Below, piece after piece: positions 44,794-53,968 of a stretch of 64,000 nt of DNA (within the stretch, counting starts at the first letter, position 1; each line of letters starts with the position of its first letter). The notes under the pieces are model-generated. The model did no database searches. It had not been told where the DNA came from and worked only from the letters and a program-made list of their open reading frames with translations. Both the position numbers and the translations under genes were made by a program. The DNA comes from Alphaproteobacteria bacterium (GTDB taxonomy: Bacteria > Pseudomonadota > Alphaproteobacteria > TMED109): assembly GCA_022825235.1 (NCBI GenBank), contig JAJDYI010000017.1:124001-188000 (forward strand). Direction: 5' to 3'.

Positions 44794-45860
44794 CGAAACG
44801 GTGGATCGGCGCGGGCGTGGCCGTGCTGGCAATGGCAGCGGGCACGACAGGGACGGCGCTGGCCCAGGACCCGAAGGCGGCGGCCCGCGCCATCGGGCAG
44901 GCGGGGCTGCAGGCCGCGGGCGAGGTGGCGCGCAACGCCGCGAGCGCCGACGAGGTGCCGGGCTACGCGGGAACAGACCTCCCCGAACGCCGGCTCACGG
45001 CGGACGGCATGCCGTCCGCAGCCAATGCTCGGCTCGCCGATCCGGCCGATCCCGGCGGCGAGGCCGGGCGCGCGGTGATCGAGGGCGCGACCCGGCGCCC
45101 GGCTGCCGAGGTGCCGGCCTCCGATCCCGCCGTCGTCCGCGCCGAGGGGGTCGCGGTCACGCCGCAGGCCGCGGCGCACGGCGCCGGCGGGCTGGCATCG
45201 GGCAGTGTTCAGGATTGCGGCGCCGGCCTGCAGGACGCGCAATCGGGCGGCGCCTGCGGGTCCGTCCGGTACTGCGTCGGCGCGGACTGCGAGAGCGTGC
45301 GCCCGCAGGCGAACGACGGCTTCGTCGACGCCGCGGCGAAGCTCAACATGGTGATGGAGCTCGGCGGCGACGAGTTCGACCGGAGCGACCTCCGGTTCTT
45401 CAAGGGCCAGCGCAAGGCGTGCAAGATCAGGCTTGCCGGCCTCGCCAACTGCTGCACGAACTCCGGGTTGCTGGTGGGACTGGGCAACTGCAGCACCGCG
45501 GAGCGCGAGCTCGCGCAGGAGCGCCACGACGGCAACACCCGCTACCTCGGCGAGTTCTGCGCGCGGCGCATCCTCGGGATTTGCGTCACGCGCGAGCGGC
45601 GCTGGTGCGTGTTCGGCTCGAAGCTCGGGCGCATCCTGCAGGACCAGGGGCGGGCCCAGCTCGGCATCGGCTGGGGGAGCTGCCGCGGCCTCACCGTCGC
45701 CGAAATCGAGGGCATCGACTTCGACGCGCTGGACCTCGGCGAGTTCACCGCCGACCTGCTCGACGGCGGCAAGGAGCCGTCCGTCTCGCTCTCGGACGCG
45801 GGCGGCACACAGACCCTCATGCGGGACCGCGTCCGCGCGTTCTACGGCCGGGGTGACTGA
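44790..45860 (+). CDS. traN: Mating-pair stabilisation protein TraN (short form)
   Basis: Outer-membrane protein of 356 residues with a signal peptide (cleavage near GTALA). F TraN is about 600 residues, so the variable recipient-contacting region is much reduced. The Cys-rich C-terminal half is kept: KACKIRLAGLANCCTNSG, EFCARRILGICVTRERRWCVFGSKLGRI (in parts) and the QLGIGWGSCRGLTVAEI block. Confidence 0.9.
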   Translation: MTKRWIGAGVAVLAMAAGTTGTALAQDPKAAARAIGQAGLQAAGEVARNAASADEVPGYAGTDLPERRLTADGMPSAANARLADPADPGGEAGRAVIEGATRRPAAEVPASDPAVVRAEGVAVTPQAAAHGAGGLASGSVQDCGAGLQDAQSGGACGSVRYCVGADCESVRPQANDGFVDAAAKLNMVMELGGDEFDRSDLRFFKGQRKACKIRLAGLANCCTNSGLLVGLGNCSTAERELAQERHDGNTRYLGEFCARRILGICVTRERRWCVFGSKLGRILQDQGRAQLGIGWGSCRGLTVAEIEGIDFDALDLGEFTADLLDGGKEPSVSLSDAGGTQTLMRDRVRAFYGRGD

Positions 45861-45861
45861 G

Positions 45862-46677
45862 ATGCCGGCGGGCGCGCGACGGGCCGGCATGGCGCCGGGC
45901 GTACCGGTGATCCTGGTGCTGGCCTTCGCGTCGTCGGCCGGAGCGGGGGAGTGGCGGCCCTGGTGCGGCGACGCTGCCACGGGCCCGTCGCTCGGCTGGC
46001 ACTTCTACTGCGACCGGGACGACGCCCCGGACGAGCCTCCTTCCCAAGTCCCGCCGGAGGTGACGCCGCCGTCCGCGCACGCACGCATCCTGGAGATGCG
46101 CCGCGAGCTCGAGGAGGCGCGCGCCACGGCGATCCTCGAGCCGTCGCCGGCGCACGTTAGCGCGTATCTCCGCCTCCAGCAGGAAGCGCTGCAGAGGTCG
46201 GCGGCCTTCTCGGACAGCTTCCGCCGCACGGTCTGGGCGACGCCAGCCCTCGACTACACGCTGCGGCGCCCGGTCGGGGCGCTCGCCAAGCAGCTCTGGT
46301 CTGACGAACGCCGTGCCGCCCGGGACGCGGCGCTTGCCGCGTTGGGCGAGCACTACGGGCTCATCTACCTGGGCGATCCCGCCTGCGCCGGCTGCCGGGT
46401 GTTCGGCCCGCTGCTCCGCGCGTTTGCACTCCGCCACGGCCTCGACGTACTCGCGGTTTCGATGACCGGCGAAGCGCTCGAAGGCTGGCCGGAGGCAGTG
46501 CCAGATGATGGCCGGGCCGCGAGCCTCGGCCTCGCAGGCTCGCCCCTGCCGGCGATCGTGCTGTTCGACGCGGCCACGCAGCAGGTATTGCCCGTGGGGT
46601 TCGGCGTCCTCGCCGAGGACCAGCTCGCCGAGCGGATCTTCGCACTGACCGCACTGGAGGTCGGTCGTGACTACTGA
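45862..46677 (+). CDS. traF: Type-F conjugation protein TraF (thioredoxin-like)
   Basis: Periplasmic protein of 271 residues. ATG 45862 is one base after the traN stop; GTG 45853 is possible. After a signal peptide come HFYCDRDD and a helical region with PSPAHVSAYLRLQQEAL. The thioredoxin domain has an active-site-like CAGC (DPACAGCRVFGPLL). The Cys pair is intact here, while many TraF proteins have lost it. Likely helps fold TraU, TraN and TraH. Confidence 0.92.
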   Translation: MPAGARRAGMAPGVPVILVLAFASSAGAGEWRPWCGDAATGPSLGWHFYCDRDDAPDEPPSQVPPEVTPPSAHARILEMRRELEEARATAILEPSPAHVSAYLRLQQEALQRSAAFSDSFRRTVWATPALDYTLRRPVGALAKQLWSDERRAARDAALAALGEHYGLIYLGDPACAGCRVFGPLLRAFALRHGLDVLAVSMTGEALEGWPEAVPDDGRAASLGLAGSPLPAIVLFDAATQQVLPVGFGVLAEDQLAERIFALTALEVGRDY

Positions 46678-48100
46678 TTCGGCCCGGCGAAGGACGCGCC
46701 GGTTGCCGGCGCTGGCGGCCGCCGGGTTGCTGTTGGCCGCGCCCGCGCATGCCGACGTGCTCTCGGAGATGAACCGCTTCTGGCAGGGGGCCGCGGTCAA
46801 CACCACGGGCCCGACGGCCTTCGAAGGGCAGGCGTCGGGCCACTGGACGCTCGGCAACCTCTACCTCCGCTCGCCGGTGCGCTCGGAGCAGATCGCGACG
46901 GTCAACCTGCCGTCCTTCCGGGCGGGGTGCGGCGGCATCGACGCGTTCGCGGGCGCGTTCTCCTTCATCGATTCGGACCAGCTGGTCGCCTTCGCGCGCG
47001 CCATTGCCCAGAACGCTGCGGGGTTCGCCTTCGAGCTGGCGCTCGAGACCATCTCGCCCGTCATCGCCGAGACGATGTCGAAGCTTCGCGCCCTTGCCCA
47101 GTGGGCGAACAACCGGAACGTCAATTCCTGCGAGACTGCGCAGGCGCTCGTGGGCGCCGTCTGGTCGAGGAACGACCGGGCGTCGGCCGCGATCTGCGCC
47201 GCCATCGGCACGTCGCAGGGGATCTTCACCGACTATGCCGCCGCGCGGCACGGGTGCGGCGCCGACGGCCAGCGTCACTCCACCCTGGCCGCCGCCTCGG
47301 GCGAGATGGCCGAACAGGTCCCCGTCAACGTCAACTACGCGTGGAAGGCGGTGCTGGCGTCGTCGTTCCTGTCGGCCGACACGCGGCTCGCCGAGTTCGC
47401 CATGTCGGTCTCGGGCACGGTGATCGTGACGGCGCCCACGGCGGATGCCGACACGTCGGGCCCGCGCGTCCGGGTCCTGGAGCCGCTCGCGCTCGACCGC
47501 CGGGTGACGGAGGTTCTGATGGAGGGCGGCGGCGCGCTCCCGGTGTACACGTGCGACACGACGGCCCGCTGCCTCAACCCGACGCTGGGGAGCGTCACGG
47601 TGCCGGCCGACCAGGGGTTCCGCGCGCGCGTGGCGGCGCTGCTCCGCGAGCTGGTCGCGGCCGTGCGCAACGACACCGCGCCGCCCGCTGCCGCGCTGGG
47701 CCTGGTCAACTTGACGACGCTTCCCGTCTACCGGGTCGCCAACACGGCGGCGGCCTACCGCGGCGCCGTCGTCGATCAGGAGATCGACGCGCTCGCCGAG
47801 GCGGTCGCCCTCGACCTCCTCCAGGTCTGGATCGCCGACCTCCACCGCACGGTCGAGGAGAGGGCCGGCACGCTCGACATTGCCGACGGCGAGCAGCTCG
47901 CGCGTTGGCGCGAGGGGCTCCGCGCCAACCGCACCGCACTTGCCCGCCACCGCCACGAGGGCCTCGAGCGCTTCAACACGGCGCTCGCCGTCGTGGAGAA
48001 GCTCAGGCTCATCGAGACCGAGCTTGCGGGCGCGCTCTCGGCCGACCTCCGCGCGGCGCTGGCGTTCGCCCGCGGCGGCGCCGGGGCCGGGTCGCGCTGA
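46667..48100 (+). CDS. traH: Type-F conjugation protein TraH
   Basis: Periplasmic protein of 477 residues, GTG 46667, signal peptide ending APAHA. Diagnostic: FWQGAAVNTTGPTAFEGQA, YLRSPVRSEQIATVNLPSFRAGCGGIDAF (in parts) and SCETAQALVG. The long C-terminal helical region is present. Involved in pilus assembly with TraF and TraW. Confidence 0.95.
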   Translation: MTTDSARRRTRRLPALAAAGLLLAAPAHADVLSEMNRFWQGAAVNTTGPTAFEGQASGHWTLGNLYLRSPVRSEQIATVNLPSFRAGCGGIDAFAGAFSFIDSDQLVAFARAIAQNAAGFAFELALETISPVIAETMSKLRALAQWANNRNVNSCETAQALVGAVWSRNDRASAAICAAIGTSQGIFTDYAAARHGCGADGQRHSTLAAASGEMAEQVPVNVNYAWKAVLASSFLSADTRLAEFAMSVSGTVIVTAPTADADTSGPRVRVLEPLALDRRVTEVLMEGGGALPVYTCDTTARCLNPTLGSVTVPADQGFRARVAALLRELVAAVRNDTAPPAAALGLVNLTTLPVYRVANTAAAYRGAVVDQEIDALAEAVALDLLQVWIADLHRTVEERAGTLDIADGEQLARWREGLRANRTALARHRHEGLERFNTALAVVEKLRLIETELAGALSADLRAALAFARGGAGAGSR

Positions 48101-48114
48101 GCCAGCACCCATAG

Positions 48115-50982
48115 ATGTACGAGCTCTTCACCCTCGGCGGCGGCCCGTACCTGGTCGACCTCCTGAACGCGGTCGCCGCGATCACGTCGGGGGGCGCGTA
48201 CGTGACGCTGGCCCAGCTCGCGGGCGCGGGCGGCGTCGCGTGGATCGTGTTCCGCACGGCTTTCGGCGGGAGCTGGCGCGACAACGGGAAGTGGATCCTC
48301 CTCTTCGTCACGGTCTGGGGCGTGATGATCGTGCCGAAGGCAACGGTCAGGGTAGTCGACCGGCTGGACCCGGCACTCGCCTCCGCCGTGGTCGCCAATG
48401 TCCCCGTGGGCTTGGCGCTCTTCGCCTCGATCACCTCGCAGGTCGGGGACGGCCTCACACGCCTCACCGAGCAGGCGTTCACCCTCCCGAACAACCTCCA
48501 GTACCGCCGGCACGGGTTGATCTTCGGGGCGAGGCTCGCCGCCACGGCGACCCGGCTCGAGGTGACGGACGCGGTCTTCGCCCGGAACCTTCGGAACTTC
48601 ACCCGCCAGTGCGTCTTCCACGCGCTGCTCTTGGGCCACATCTCGGCCGACGACCTCCGCGAGAGCACCGACGTCTGGGGCCTGGTCACGGCCGGGGGCA
48701 CGCCGTCGGCGGGGGCCTCGCCCGCGCGCATGTTCGAGTTCGCGACGCGCCAGCCCGCGGGCGCCACCGGTGCGACGCCCGTCGATAGGGAGATCGTTAC
48801 CTGCCGCGACGGTGCCGCCCGGCTGAACACCGCATGGGCCGCCGAGATCGCGCGCGCCGGCACGCTGTTCGGGCGGCGCATCTTCCCGGACGCGAGGACC
48901 GAGGCGCTGGCGCGCGCCGAGCTGCTGGCGGCGCTCCCCGCCGCCCACGACTTCCTGATCGGCGCTTCGCGCTCGGCCGCCGAGATCCTCCGTCAGCAGA
49001 TGGTGCTGAATGCCGTGCACGACGCCGGCGAGCAGTGGGCGGCCGAAGCCGGCAACGCCGCCGCCCTCCAGACCTACACCGAGGCCCGCGCCGAGGCCCA
49101 GACCGCCGCGGCGTACCGGGCGATCGGGCGGCAGGCGGAGACCTGGGTGCCGCTTTTGCGCATCGTCTTCGAGTGTCTCTACGTCGGCGCCTTCCCGCTG
49201 GCGGTACTCCTGATGCTGACGCCCGCCGGGTTGCCGATCTTCAAGTCGTACGTGACGGGGCTGATCTGGCTGCAGTCGTGGGGGCCGCTCTACGCCGTGC
49301 TCCACCGCATCTCGATGGGGGAGGCAGCGGAGCGGATGCAGGCGGCCGCCGTCATGCCGAACGGCGACGTCGGCATCTCGCTGGTGGCCCAGGCCGGCAT
49401 CCGCGCCGTCGCGGCCGACGTCGCGGTGATGTCGGGGTACCTCTCGATGTCGATCCCGTTCCTGGCGGCGGCTCTGGCCTACGGGCTCTCGAAGGCGACG
49501 GTGCTCGCAACCTCCGTGCTCGCCGTCGGGCAAGACGCCGCGACCTCGGCGGCGCACGAGGGCACGACCGGGAACCTGGCGCTCGCCAACACGCAGTGGG
49601 ACACGCACCGGTTCGCGAGCCAGGAGGGCCGCCAGCTCCGCACCTCGATGCACGTCGACACGGACAGGTACACGGGCTACGCGCCGGCGGGCGCCGGCTT
49701 CACGGTGACGCCGGACGGCACGGCGGTTGCGGACATGGGGAGTGCGACCAGCCGGGTGCCGGCGGCGGGGGTGCGCCTGTCGGAATCGCTCGCGGTCTCG
49801 CACGAGGAGCGCGCCGCCGAGGCGCACTCGCTGGGGCGCAACTGGGACGTGCAGGCGGCGACGGCGCGGACGGCCGCGGCCACGGATGCCACGCAGATGG
49901 TGGAGCGGTACTCGCACGACGTGAGCGTCGGCACGGCGCACGCGCGGGGCGTGACAGAGAGCGAGAGTGCGCAGGCCCAGGAACTCGCGAGCCATATCGA
50001 GAAGCTGGCGGACGCCGGCGGGATCACTAGGGAGCAGGCGGCAAGCCTGACCGGCGAGGCCAAGCTCGGCGGGGGGTTCAACATGATCGCGCGGTTCGGT
50101 GCCGACGGCTCCGCGATGTGGCGCGGCCAGACCTTCGAGCGCGAAACCTGGGAGCGCATGCGCGACTATGCCGAGAGTCAACAGGTCACGGACCTCTGGT
50201 CCCGTGTCGCCGAGGCGTCGCGGCGCTACTCGACCTCGACGGGCGACAGTGAGCTTGCGAGCCTGGAGGAGAGCTTCGGCGCCAACCTCACCCGGATGCA
50301 GCGCTTCGAGGATCGGGCCGCGCTGAGCTACGGCGAATCGGAGCAGTGGTCGGAGCAGGCTGCCCAGGTGCGCGCCGACGCGCAGGCGATCGAGCGCGAC
50401 CTCGGGCAGCCCTTCTTCGCCTGGCTCGCGGAGCGCGAGGGCACGGCCGGGAGGCCCATCGGCGTCGCCGGGGCCATGCGCCTCGCCTCCCCGCAGACCC
50501 CGGAGGACGCCGAGGCGCTCCGCGAGCACGCGGCGGCATTCATCGGCGAGCGGTTCCCGGCGCCGGCCGGGCCCGACCCGGCGTCCGTCGCCGGACGGGC
50601 GGAGTACGAAGTCGAACGTGCAGGGTTCGGTGAAGCCCGCGGGCCGGCGCCCGCGGCGGCGCACGCTGGCTGGACTGCGGACATCCATGACCGGGCCGCG
50701 GCGGCGGGTGCGCCCGAAGCGGGCGAGGTCGGGGCGAAGGCCGGGACTCACCGGGCCGCCGCGGAAGGCGACCTCGCGCAGCGCGGGAAGGTCCGCGCCA
50801 CGCGGACGGAACTGGCGGAGGACATGGTCCGCGACGGCCGACATGCGACCGCGGGTGAAGTCGAGCGACCGTTCGCGGAGCATGCCACGGCGGGCGTGCC
50901 GTTCGGCGGCGAGTGGCTGGCCGGGAAGCTCTACGGCACGGCCAGGAACGCTGCGCCCGACCGGGGGGAGTCGGCCCGGTGA
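48115..50982 (+). CDS. traG: Conjugal transfer protein TraG (mating-pair stabilisation)
   Basis: Membrane protein of 955 residues. Start is ATG 48115, 15 bases after traH. The N-terminal membrane region opens MYELFTLGGGPYLVDLLNAVA. Further helices lie at about 350-390 and 430-465. A long soluble periplasmic C-terminal part rich in Ala, Glu and Gln follows. In F it stabilises mating pairs and contributes to entry exclusion. Last gene of the main transfer operon. Confidence 0.93.
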   Translation: MYELFTLGGGPYLVDLLNAVAAITSGGAYVTLAQLAGAGGVAWIVFRTAFGGSWRDNGKWILLFVTVWGVMIVPKATVRVVDRLDPALASAVVANVPVGLALFASITSQVGDGLTRLTEQAFTLPNNLQYRRHGLIFGARLAATATRLEVTDAVFARNLRNFTRQCVFHALLLGHISADDLRESTDVWGLVTAGGTPSAGASPARMFEFATRQPAGATGATPVDREIVTCRDGAARLNTAWAAEIARAGTLFGRRIFPDARTEALARAELLAALPAAHDFLIGASRSAAEILRQQMVLNAVHDAGEQWAAEAGNAAALQTYTEARAEAQTAAAYRAIGRQAETWVPLLRIVFECLYVGAFPLAVLLMLTPAGLPIFKSYVTGLIWLQSWGPLYAVLHRISMGEAAERMQAAAVMPNGDVGISLVAQAGIRAVAADVAVMSGYLSMSIPFLAAALAYGLSKATVLATSVLAVGQDAATSAAHEGTTGNLALANTQWDTHRFASQEGRQLRTSMHVDTDRYTGYAPAGAGFTVTPDGTAVADMGSATSRVPAAGVRLSESLAVSHEERAAEAHSLGRNWDVQAATARTAAATDATQMVERYSHDVSVGTAHARGVTESESAQAQELASHIEKLADAGGITREQAASLTGEAKLGGGFNMIARFGADGSAMWRGQTFERETWERMRDYAESQQVTDLWSRVAEASRRYSTSTGDSELASLEESFGANLTRMQRFEDRAALSYGESEQWSEQAAQVRADAQAIERDLGQPFFAWLAEREGTAGRPIGVAGAMRLASPQTPEDAEALREHAAAFIGERFPAPAGPDPASVAGRAEYEVERAGFGEARGPAPAAAHAGWTADIHDRAAAAGAPEAGEVGAKAGTHRAAAEGDLAQRGKVRATRTELAEDMVRDGRHATAGEVERPFAEHATAGVPFGGEWLAGKLYGTARNAAPDRGESAR

Positions 50983-50987
50983 GCGGA

Positions 50988-51344
50988 CTAGCGGAGGTGG
51001 TCGTCGTCGAACCGGCGCCGGTCTTCCCACTCGCGGAGCCAGGCGTAGCGTCCGGTGCGGGAGGACCAGTCGACCAGGTCGGCGTTGTCGGGGAACTCGT
51101 AGCCGCGGAAGGCGGACCAGTCGCGGTGCCGCAGGCCGCGCCGGAGAGCCAACGCGAAGCTGGCCAGGACGGCCCAGCCGGCCGCAAGCCACCAGACCGC
51201 GCCTGCCGCATCAATGCCGCTTCCGGTCGCCACCGATACGGCCGTTGCCGCCGCCGCGACCCCGAAGCCGCCGAGCACGAGCAGGCGTTCACGCCAGGTG
51301 ACAGGATTGCCGGAAGAATCCCTCTCTGTCGGTACTGTGTGCAT
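50988..51344 (-). CDS. Hypothetical membrane protein, convergent with traG
   Basis: Protein of 118 residues with two hydrophobic helices (LLVLGGFGVAAAATAVSVATG and VWWLAAGWAVLASFALAL) and a charged, aromatic tail ending RRFDDDHLR. It is transcribed opposite to the tra genes and ends five bases after traG. Family not recognised. Surface exclusion or immunity to self-transfer would be one possible role for such an insert, unproven. Confidence 0.7.
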   Translation of the reverse strand: MHTVPTERDSSGNPVTWRERLLVLGGFGVAAAATAVSVATGSGIDAAGAVWWLAAGWAVLASFALALRRGLRHRDWSAFRGYEFPDNADLVDWSSRTGRYAWLREWEDRRRFDDDHLR

Positions 51345-51454
51345 GACGTCGCACTATACGCATGCAGTATGAAAAGGGAACACTTCGCGACTCCAGACAC
51401 CCTGCCGCCGCCCGCCCCGGACGTTCCAACCCCGCACCTCGAAGGAGGCCTCCC

Positions 51455-51874
51455 ATGCTGAACGTCAACCGCGTGACCCTGCTCGGCCATGTCGGGCGCG
51501 ATCCCGAATTCCACAGCCATGCGAACGGCGACCGCGCCGCCCGGTTCAGCCTGGCGACCACGGAGCGCTGGAAGAGCCGGAACGGGGAGGCCCAGGAGCG
51601 GACCGAGTGGCACCGCGTCATCGTGTTCGGCGGCGCGGTCGGGGTGGTGGAGCGGCTGGTCCGCAAGGGGACGGCGGTCCTCGTCGTGGGCCGCCTGACG
51701 GTCCGCGAGTACACCGACCGGGAGGACCAGCCCAGGCGGGCGACCGAGATCATCGTCGCAGGCCCGCAGGGCATGGTGAACGTGCTGGCGCCGGGAGCCG
51801 CGCGCACGCCGGAAGAGTCAGCGGCGGGGACAGCGGCCGCGCGCCCGGGCGCCGCCGGCGGCGACTGGGCCTGA
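51455..51874 (+). CDS. ssb: Single-stranded DNA-binding protein
   Basis: OB-fold protein of 139 residues. ATG 51455 has GAAGGAGG upstream. The stretch MLNVNRVTLLGHVGRDPE and the WHRVIVFG block are those of bacterial SSB. The C-terminus ends GGDWA instead of the usual acidic DDDIPF tip, so interaction with host SSB-binding enzymes may be altered. Encoded by the element just before traD, it would protect transferred single strands. Confidence 0.93.
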   Translation: MLNVNRVTLLGHVGRDPEFHSHANGDRAARFSLATTERWKSRNGEAQERTEWHRVIVFGGAVGVVERLVRKGTAVLVVGRLTVREYTDREDQPRRATEIIVAGPQGMVNVLAPGAARTPEESAAGTAAARPGAAGGDWA

Positions 51875-51918
51875 CCGCGCCGCCGGGCATGCCCCCGCCA
51901 CGGTTCTGAGCACGCACG

Positions 51919-53967
51919 ATGCGCGGCATCGGTGGGAGCACCTTGCGTGGTGGCCAGACGGTCTTCCACGGCATCCGCATGTGGGGGCAGTTGCTGCAGG
52001 CCGGGATGATGCTGGGCGCCCTCGTGGTCGTGGCCGTGCCGGCTTGGAACCTCTGGCACACGACCACGGGCGCCGACTGGTACGCGACCGGCCTGCTGAC
52101 GCTGGCCGAAGCCAAGCTCGCGATCGGCTACCAGCCGGATTCGGGTCAGGTCGTCCGCGACGCGGGCGGCACCCGGCGGGTGCTCACGATCCGCACCATC
52201 GCCTCCTCGGTGCCGGCCGAGCGCATCCGCGAGCGGATCCTCGACGAGATCATCCGGAGCGCGTGGCGCGGCGGCCAGGCGGGGGCCGGCGTGATCGCGC
52301 TCTTCCTCGCCTGGTTTTGGTACCGCGGCGTGCAGCTCGGGCGCAAGCACCGTGTCCGGGGCGCAGAACTCGTGACCGCGGCGCAACTCCGCCGCCGCAT
52401 CCGGCCGCTCCACCGGCGCGCTCTGGAGAGCCTGCCGGGCACGAAGCGGGACCGCGCCTACCGGCTGGCCAGCATCCCGTTTCCGACGCGAAGCGAGACT
52501 CAGCACACGATCGTCTCCGGCACCACGGGCTCCGGCAAGACGGTGCTGATCTCCGATCTCGTCTCGCAGATCCGGGCGAAGGGCGAGCGCTGCGTCATCT
52601 ACGACAAGATGGGCTCCTACACCCGGTCCTTCTTCGATCCTGCGCGGGACGTGCTCCTCAACCCGCTGGACGCCCGGGCGCCGCGCTGGTCGCCGTTCCT
52701 CGAGGCCCGGAACGCCCGCGACTTCGACATGATGGCGGCGGCGCTGATCCCGCAGCAGCGCGACAGCGCCGATCCCTTCTGGGTGACGGCCGCCCGCCAG
52801 CTGTTCGCCAACGGCGCCGCGGTTCTCGCGCAGAAGGGCGTCACCGCGAACAAGGTCCTCGTCGACCATCTCCTGAAGGCGGACCTCACGGCGCTCGCGC
52901 AGGCGATGGAGGGCACGGTCGCGCAGTCGATCGTCGACCCCGACAACCCGCGGACGGCGCTCAGTGTGCGCGCCATGCTGACCGCGAACGTGAGTGCGCT
53001 CGAGTTCCTGCCCGACGCCGGCACGCCCTTCTCGATCCGGGAGTGGGTATCCGGTGAGGACCGGGACGGGTTCCTGTTCCTGACCTCGCGCGGCGACCAG
53101 CATGCGAGCCTGCGCGGTCTCATCTCGACCTGGCTCGAGATCGCGGTCAACGCGATGCTCTCGCTCGATCAGGTCGAAGACCGGCGCATCTGGGTGATCC
53201 TCGACGAGTTGCCGACGCTGCACCAGGTGCCGTCGCTCCAGCCGGGCCTCGCCGAGAGCCGGCAGTTCGGCGGCTGCTTCGTGCTCGGCGTGCAGGTCGC
53301 GTCCGCGCTTCGCGACCTCTATGGCAGGAACGGTGCCGAGACCATCTCGGGGCTCTGCGGCACGCGCGTCGTGCTCGCCGCGCCCGACCGCGACACCGCG
53401 CAGTGGTCGGCCGACAGCCTGGGCCGGAGCGAGGTCGAGGAGGTCGCCGAGAACGTCAGCTACGGCGCCAACACGATCCGCGACGGGGTGTCGCTGACGC
53501 CCAGGCGCGAGCTCCGCGCGCTGGCGCTCCCCTCCGACATCATGCGGCTCCCCAACCTCCACGGCTTCCTCAAGTTCCCGGGGCCGTACCCGGTGGCGTC
53601 GATCAAGCTCAGGCCCGTCGACCGGCCGGTCGTGGCGCCCCGGTTCGTGCCGCGTGAGGACCCGGAGCCCGCGCCGGAAGCGGACACTGCCCCCGCCCCG
53701 GCGCCGTCGGCGGACGCCGAGGCGCCCTGGAAGGGTGATCCGGATCCGGGTTGGTGCGAACGCAGCCCTGCGGAGCCCGTGGTCAAGGCGCACCCCGCGC
53801 CCGCGTCCGTGGCCGAGGATAGCGGCTCGGCGCGAGCGCCCGTAGTGCCGGCGGCGGAGGGGTGGCCGGAGGAGACCGCGCCGCCCGTGGCCCCGGCGAC
53901 GTCCGGTGAGGTCGACTCCAGGCCCGCCGATCCTGCGTCGTCGCCCGACGGGAGCAACTGGGCCTGA
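51919..53967 (+). CDS. traD: Type IV coupling protein TraD
   Basis: ATPase of 682 residues linking the relaxosome to the secretion channel. Two N-terminal membrane helices (about 25-45 and 115-135) are followed by Walker A SGTTGSGKT near residue 200 and Walker B IWVILDELPTLHQVP. A Pro/Ala/Glu-rich disordered tail covers the last 120 residues and ends DGSNWA, resembling the ssb tail (GGDWA). Confidence 0.94.
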   Translation: MRGIGGSTLRGGQTVFHGIRMWGQLLQAGMMLGALVVVAVPAWNLWHTTTGADWYATGLLTLAEAKLAIGYQPDSGQVVRDAGGTRRVLTIRTIASSVPAERIRERILDEIIRSAWRGGQAGAGVIALFLAWFWYRGVQLGRKHRVRGAELVTAAQLRRRIRPLHRRALESLPGTKRDRAYRLASIPFPTRSETQHTIVSGTTGSGKTVLISDLVSQIRAKGERCVIYDKMGSYTRSFFDPARDVLLNPLDARAPRWSPFLEARNARDFDMMAAALIPQQRDSADPFWVTAARQLFANGAAVLAQKGVTANKVLVDHLLKADLTALAQAMEGTVAQSIVDPDNPRTALSVRAMLTANVSALEFLPDAGTPFSIREWVSGEDRDGFLFLTSRGDQHASLRGLISTWLEIAVNAMLSLDQVEDRRIWVILDELPTLHQVPSLQPGLAESRQFGGCFVLGVQVASALRDLYGRNGAETISGLCGTRVVLAAPDRDTAQWSADSLGRSEVEEVAENVSYGANTIRDGVSLTPRRELRALALPSDIMRLPNLHGFLKFPGPYPVASIKLRPVDRPVVAPRFVPREDPEPAPEADTAPAPAPSADAEAPWKGDPDPGWCERSPAEPVVKAHPAPASVAEDSGSARAPVVPAAEGWPEETAPPVAPATSGEVDSRPADPASSPDGSNWA

Positions 53968-53968
53968 C

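Noticed and set aside
47776-51192. Very long open frame (over 1100 codons) on the minus strand opposite traH/traG
   Set aside because: Arg/Pro/Gly-rich antisense frame caused by high GC at third codon positions; the plus strand encodes recognisable traH and traG over the same bases.
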